Part shown: positions 60,286 to 64,000 of the stretch, piece by piece
Numbering within the stretch: position 1 is the first letter of the stretch
How the letters are laid out: every line of letters starts with the position of its first letter
DNA from: Streptomyces sp. SirexAA-E
GTDB lineage: Bacteria > Actinomycetota > Actinomycetes > Streptomycetales > Streptomycetaceae
NCBI RefSeq assembly: GCF_000177195.2
Contig: NC_015953.1
Location: 7,130,001 to 7,194,000, forward strand
Length of the DNA: 64,000 nt
Direction: 5' to 3'
Translations under genes and position numbers: made by a program
The notes under the pieces: generated by a model
What the model saw: the letters and a program-made list of their open reading frames with translations, nothing else
What the model was told of the DNA's origin: nothing
Databases searched by the model: none

Positions 60286-61728
60286 ATGACTCTGAGTGAA
60301 GGACCCGAAGTGATCTCAGCGGCCCAGGCGCCGCCCAGGGACGAACCCAAACTGGGGCTCGCCCTGCTGGTCATCGCCACGGCCCAGCTCATGCTCGTGC
60401 TGGACGCCACCATCGTCGGTGTCGCCCTGCCGAGCATCCAGAACTCCCTCGGCCTGGCGGCCGGAGACCTGAGCTGGGTGATGAGCGCGTACCTGCTCGC
60501 CTTCGGCGGTCTGCTGCTCGTCGGCGGCAGGTCGGGCGACATCTTCGGCCGCAGGAAGGTCTTCTCCGTCGGCCTGGTCGTCTTCACGGTCGCCTCGCTC
60601 ATCGGCGGTCTGGCCACGACCGGACCCGTGCTGATCGGGGCTCGCGCCCTCCAGGGCGTGGGAGCCGCGCTGACCGCGCCCACCGCCCTGTCCCTGCTCG
60701 CCTCGACGTTCCCGGCGGGGCCGGCGCGCAACAAGGCGATGGGCGTGTACGGCGCGGTCGGCGGGCTCGGCTCCGTCGTGGGCCTGATGCTCGGCGGTGT
60801 GCTGACCGAGTACCTGAGCTGGCGCTGGGTGCTCTACGTCAACATCCCGATCGCCGTGCTGGTGCTGTTCGGGGTCTCCGCCCTGAGGGAGGGCGAACGC
60901 GAGAAGGGCGGCATCGACATCCCCGGCGCGATCGCCGTCACGCTCGGCCTCGGCTCGCTGATCTTCGCCATCAACGAGGCGGACACCGAGGGCTGGACCG
61001 GCGGGCGCACCGTCGGGCTGCTCGCCGTCGCGGCCGTGCTGCTGATCGCGTTCCTCGTCATCCAGCGCCGCAGCACCTCCGCGATGCTTCCGGGGCGGCT
61101 CTTCCAGGACCGCGGCCGGATCGGCGCGATCACCGTGATGCTGCTCGTGGGGGGTGGCATGGCCGCCACCTTCTACTTCCTCACCCTGTACATGCAGGTG
61201 GTGAAGGGCTACACGCCGATGGAATGCGCCCTGGCCTACCTCCCGTTCGCGATCGGCATGGTGATCTCGGCGGGCGCGGTCGGCCCGCAACTGCTGGCCA
61301 GGACCTCCGAGCGCTCGGTGGCGCTGCTGGGGCTCGGGCTCGCCACCCTCGGCACCTTCTGGTTCGCCGCGCTCGAACCGACCACCAACGCCTGGGCCGT
61401 GCTGCTGCCCGCACAGCTGGTCGCCGGCTTCGGCCTCGGGCTCTCCTTCGTCACGGCGACGATCGTCGGTGTGCGCGGGGTCGCCCCGCAGGACACCGGC
61501 ATCGCCGCGGGCCTCATCAACACGGGGCAGCAGGTCGGTGGCGCGCTCGGCCTGTCGGCGCTCGCCGCCGTCGCCCTGGCCACGCTCGACGGCGGCGAGC
61601 GGACGCCCGGGCCGCTGACCGACTCCTACACCGTGGGGCTCATCGGCGCCGCCCTGCTCTACCTGCTCTCCGCGATCGCCTGGGCCGTGTGCGTCAGGCC
61701 CGCGGAGCGGGAGCCTCAGCCGGCGTGA
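60286..61728 (+). CDS. MFS drug exporter, DHA2 (EmrB/QacA) family
   Basis: This 480-residue transporter has 14 helices. ATG 60286 follows GGAGGAG; a GTG four codons earlier is unneeded. Signatures: LVIATAQLMLVLDATIVGVALPSIQNSLG in helix 1, GGRSGDIFGRRKVF in loop 2-3, GPVLIGARALQGVGAALTAPTALSLLASTFP and the motif C stretch GAVGGLGSVVGLMLGGVLTEYLSWRWVLYVN. It is divergent from the tandem-MarR gene and probably exports and confers self-resistance to the product of the cluster to the right. Confidence 0.93.
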   Translation: MTLSEGPEVISAAQAPPRDEPKLGLALLVIATAQLMLVLDATIVGVALPSIQNSLGLAAGDLSWVMSAYLLAFGGLLLVGGRSGDIFGRRKVFSVGLVVFTVASLIGGLATTGPVLIGARALQGVGAALTAPTALSLLASTFPAGPARNKAMGVYGAVGGLGSVVGLMLGGVLTEYLSWRWVLYVNIPIAVLVLFGVSALREGEREKGGIDIPGAIAVTLGLGSLIFAINEADTEGWTGGRTVGLLAVAAVLLIAFLVIQRRSTSAMLPGRLFQDRGRIGAITVMLLVGGGMAATFYFLTLYMQVVKGYTPMECALAYLPFAIGMVISAGAVGPQLLARTSERSVALLGLGLATLGTFWFAALEPTTNAWAVLLPAQLVAGFGLGLSFVTATIVGVRGVAPQDTGIAAGLINTGQQVGGALGLSALAAVALATLDGGERTPGPLTDSYTVGLIGAALLYLLSAIAWAVCVRPAEREPQPA

Positions 61729-62201
61729 TCGCTCGCGCCCCGCACGTATGAGCCGTCCAGCCGAATCCGCCCGTGGTGTATCCGCGCCCCGGGCGGGTGG
61801 TTGGGCGGCTCATCGCATTTCGGCGGCCGGGAGCAAGGGTCTCGCAATTCCCCGACGCCCGTGCCGTAAAAGGGCCTTGACGCTCATTCGCGAGTCTGTC
61901 ACGCTTCTTGTGGGGGACGAGCCGTGCCCAAGTCCGGGCGGCTCCCGTCAAATCCCCGCCGGCCGCCCGAGTTGCGGCCCTTTTCTTTACCGCAGTGTTT
62001 CCTGAATGATTCCGCTCATTTTCATGAGCCCCTCCGAGATGTTTTCCGCAGCCGCCGCATCGGCCTGTGGAGGATCGGAGGGACGGGAGGCATGCGCCGC
62101 ATTCCCGGGCGTATGCGCGTCTCCCGGCCGAGCGGGCACCGTCACCACCTCGGGACGACCCGGAGTCGTACCGGTACCGGCACTGAGAGAGGACAGATCA
62201 C
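61729..62201. other. Intergenic region before the methyltransferase
   Basis: About 470 bases with no supported gene. Contents of note: a possible -35 TTGACG near 61877 in an AT-richer stretch, and a small perfect inverted repeat GCTCAT-TTTC-ATGAGC (62014-62029) about 170 bases before the methyltransferase start. The longer frames here lack protein-like features. Confidence 0.45.
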
Positions 62202-63248
62202 ATGTCAGAGAACCACGACGGCGGCGTCCCGGACCTCGAGCTCTGGCGGATGGCCGACCTGGTCACCCCGATGTCCGTGCGGGTGGCCGCGACCTTCCGG
62301 GTGGGGGACCACATCGCGGCCGGACGGAAGACGCCGGAGGCCATCGCCGAGGCCGCCGGACTGGACGCCGTCGCCCTGGACCACATCCTGCGCCACCTGG
62401 TGACGGCGGGCCTGCTGAGCGGTGGCGACTCGGAGTACGAGCTGACCGACAAGGGCCAGGCGTTGCGCTCCGACCACCCCGGACCGCAGCGCGCCCTGAT
62501 CGACCTCGAAGGCGCCATCGGCCGGGCCGACCTGAGCTTCGTCGAGCTGGCACACGTGGTGCGCACCGGACAGCCCTCCCACCCCGTCCGCTACGGGGTC
62601 CCCTTCTGGGACGAGCTCGCCTCGGACAAGGCGCTGGCCGAGTCCTTCAACTCCCTGATGGCCGGGAACATCGGCGAGGACGCCGACAAGATCGCCACGG
62701 TCTACGACTGGTCGAAGTTCTCGCACCTCATGGACCTCGGCGGCGGCAACGGGGTGCTGCTCAGCGCCGTGCTCAAGGCGCACCCGACGCTGCGCGGTTC
62801 GGTCCTCGACCTGCCGGGCACGGTCGAGCGCGCCGAGAAGTACCTGGCGGCCGCCGGTCTGGCCGACCGCACCTCCGTGCTCGGCGGCAGCTTCTTCGAC
62901 CCGCTGCCCGAGGCCGACGCCTACGTCCTCTCCTCCGTCATCCACGACTGGGACGACGAGTCCTCCGTCGCGATCCTCAAGCGCTGCGCCGAGGCGGCGG
63001 GTGAGGACGGCCGGGTCTTCGTCATCGAGGAGACCGGGGCGGACGGTCAGTCGCCCGACACCGGGATGAACGTCCGCATGCTCGCCTACTACGGCGGCAA
63101 GGAGCGCGAACTGGCGGACAACATCGAACTGGCCCGTGCCGCGGGCCTGTCGGTCGTGGAGGTGCACCAGGCCCCCGGGCGGGTGGCCACCCGCTCGGTG
63201 ATCGAGCTCCGCGCCGTCCGAGACGGAGGAAGGGCCGGCCGCACGTGA
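62202..63248 (+). CDS. SAM-dependent O-methyltransferase, plant-type class I
   Basis: This 348-residue homodimeric methyltransferase is like DnrK/TcmN/PhzM. GAGAGGAC precedes the ATG. An N-terminal winged-helix dimerisation domain (AIAEAAGLDAVALDHILRHLVTAGLLSGGDSEYELTDKGQAL) is followed by the Rossmann domain with SAM-binding LMDLGGGNGVLLSAVLKAHP, DLPGTVERAEKY and the catalytic-site block VLSSVIHDWDDESSVAIL, whose His would be the general base. It likely methylates a phenolic hydroxyl of an aromatic polyketide, phenazine or meroterpenoid; the substrate is unknown. It is a consumer of SAM from the upstream methyl-cycle operon. Confidence 0.92.
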   Translation: MSENHDGGVPDLELWRMADLVTPMSVRVAATFRVGDHIAAGRKTPEAIAEAAGLDAVALDHILRHLVTAGLLSGGDSEYELTDKGQALRSDHPGPQRALIDLEGAIGRADLSFVELAHVVRTGQPSHPVRYGVPFWDELASDKALAESFNSLMAGNIGEDADKIATVYDWSKFSHLMDLGGGNGVLLSAVLKAHPTLRGSVLDLPGTVERAEKYLAAAGLADRTSVLGGSFFDPLPEADAYVLSSVIHDWDDESSVAILKRCAEAAGEDGRVFVIEETGADGQSPDTGMNVRMLAYYGGKERELADNIELARAAGLSVVEVHQAPGRVATRSVIELRAVRDGGRAGRT

Positions 63249-63334
63249 GCCGGGGACGACGGACCGGCTCCGAGCGGCCCGGGGACGAGGAACCGGCCAC
63301 CGGGCGCGCGGACGGAATCGAGGGAGCTCCATAC

Positions 63335-63363
63335 GGAACGGCCGCGCGAATGCCGGCCGTTCC
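63335..63363. terminator. Hairpin between methyltransferase and next gene
   Basis: GGAACGGCC (63335-63343) and GGCCGTTCC (63355-63363) form a perfect 9-bp stem with an 11-base loop, followed by a pyrimidine-rich tail (TTCCTTTCC). It is a terminator or attenuator. Confidence 0.55.
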
Positions 63364-63455
63364 TTCCTTTCCGGGCTTCTTTTCCCGGCGGGCCGCACCG
63401 TCGTCGCACGCGCACATCAGTCAGGCCCGTCATTACTTTCATGGGAGTGAAGCCG

Positions 63456-63827
63456 ATGTCCATTTCTGCTGCCCGCCTCTCGGGGAAATGGGAGGGGACG
63501 GTCTCGCACGACGGTGAGACGGACGACTACGCCGTCGTTTTCGAAGAAGACGGATCGCTTTCCGTCGTCACGAAGAAGAGTGGCGGTTCCGGCACGTGGA
63601 CCGCGACGGATGAGAACACACTCGAATTCTCCTTCCGTGAGGTGTTCAATCCGGATGTCGGGCAGATCAGTCCGAACGGTCATCACGCCGCCTACATCCA
63701 GATCGACATCACGGCGGAGCTGACCGGCGACACGTTCACGGGTGCCGGCAGGGCCGTCGTCCACGGTCCCGACGGGGTCGTGATCTACGCCACGGACGCG
63801 CAGACGACCGCCCGGCTGGTGTCATGA
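63456..63827 (+). CDS. Small beta-rich (lipocalin-like) protein, hypothetical
   Basis: This 123-residue protein starts at the ATG at 63456 with GGGAG upstream. Alternating hydrophobic strands dominate: LSGKWEGTVSHDGETDDYAVVFEEDGSLSVVTKK, SGTWTATDENTLEFSFREVF, AAYIQIDITAELTGDTFTGAGRAVVHGPDG. GKW at the start and the strand pattern suggest a small beta-barrel of calycin type, possibly binding a hydrophobic intermediate. No catalytic motif is seen. Its stop overlaps the next gene (ATGA), which implies a joint function. Confidence 0.78.
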   Translation: MSISAARLSGKWEGTVSHDGETDDYAVVFEEDGSLSVVTKKSGGSGTWTATDENTLEFSFREVFNPDVGQISPNGHHAAYIQIDITAELTGDTFTGAGRAVVHGPDGVVIYATDAQTTARLVS

Positions 63828-64000
63828 CGGACGCACCCGGGGGAGCGCGGACGGCCGGTTCCGACGCCCGGATCGCCCACCTGACCGATCGCGCGGATCT
63901 GGGCGACCTCGCCGAGCGCTACCTCGCCTCGCTCGACGCGGGGACGTTCGACGACGCGTGGGCCCGTTCGCTGTTCACGGAGGACGTCGAACTCGTCTTC
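63824..64000 (+). CDS. SnoaL/NTF2-like protein, N-terminal fragment at window edge
   Basis: The first 59 codons are visible before the window ends in-frame. DLAERYLASLDAGTFDDAWARSLFTEDVELVF is the typical N-terminal helix pair and first strand of the SnoaL-like/NTF2 fold, seen in polyketide cyclases, hydroxylases and scytalone-dehydratase-like proteins. The ATG overlaps the stop of the preceding beta-rich protein. Function in tailoring or cyclisation of the cluster's product is inferred from the fold. Confidence 0.75.
   Translation, partial: MTDAPGGARTAGSDARIAHLTDRADLGDLAERYLASLDAGTFDDAWARSLFTEDVELVF

Overview
The window is high-GC actinobacterial chromosome, almost certainly Streptomyces. 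The evidence is strong G/C third-position bias, GTG/TTG starts, ATGA and GTGA stop/start overlaps, a gamma-butyrolactone (GBL) signalling set, a TTA-containing pathway regulator and large natural-product genes.

Region 1 (1-16.9 kb) is ordinary metabolism and stress functions. It holds the N-terminal part of a secreted carbohydrate-binding protein with a LacI-like palindrome at its start, a DUF3626 protein, a GH13 alpha-glucosidase, a DUF421 membrane protein, a PAS/GAF/SpoIIE phosphatase/anti-sigma-type kinase, a sugar porter next to glucose-6-phosphate dehydrogenase, a DUF4157 (contractile-injection-system-associated) protein, a VOC protein, a small membrane protein, a ProP-like MFS transporter and a TetR regulator.

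Region 2 (16.9-27.6 kb) starts with a four-gene oligopeptide ABC importer, preceded on the same strand by a 31-codon ORF ending in a cysteine cluster and apparently transcribed without a leader. That arrangement looks like a cysteine-sensing attenuator. A TetR/cytochrome P450/ferredoxin set, an HTH regulator and a secreted S1 serine protease follow.

Region 3 (28.1-47.2 kb) is an iron-regulated catecholate siderophore locus. It contains isochorismate synthase and 2,3-dihydro-DHB dehydrogenase, a free-standing aryl carrier protein, a siderophore-interacting reductase, a complete FecBCD-type importer, a 3321-residue NRPS (C-A-T-E-C-A-T-E-C) and an MFS exporter. Three DmdR/IdeR-type iron boxes mark its promoters. 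Isochorismatase, the DHB-AMP ligase, MbtH and any thioesterase are absent, so the locus must borrow parts from elsewhere in the genome.

Region 4 (47.2-50.8 kb) is a short accessory stretch: an SMI1/KNR4 protein, a divergent NAD(P)-binding protein/TetR pair, and an HTH/zinc-motif gene pair.

Region 5 (51.0-64.0 kb) is the regulatory and precursor-supply edge of a second biosynthetic cluster that runs off the right end. An atypical response regulator (phospho-Asp replaced by Ala, one TTA codon), an NAD-dependent epimerase, an AfsA-type GBL synthase, an ArpA/ScbR-type receptor and a second ScbR2-like receptor share autoregulatory-element-like sites. They are followed by a metK-adoK-metF methyl-cycle operon, a tandem-MarR regulator with a divergent drug/proton antiporter, a class I O-methyltransferase, a small beta-rich protein and a SnoaL-like protein. 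The methyl-cycle genes and the methyltransferase together imply a multiply methylated product switched on by a GBL.
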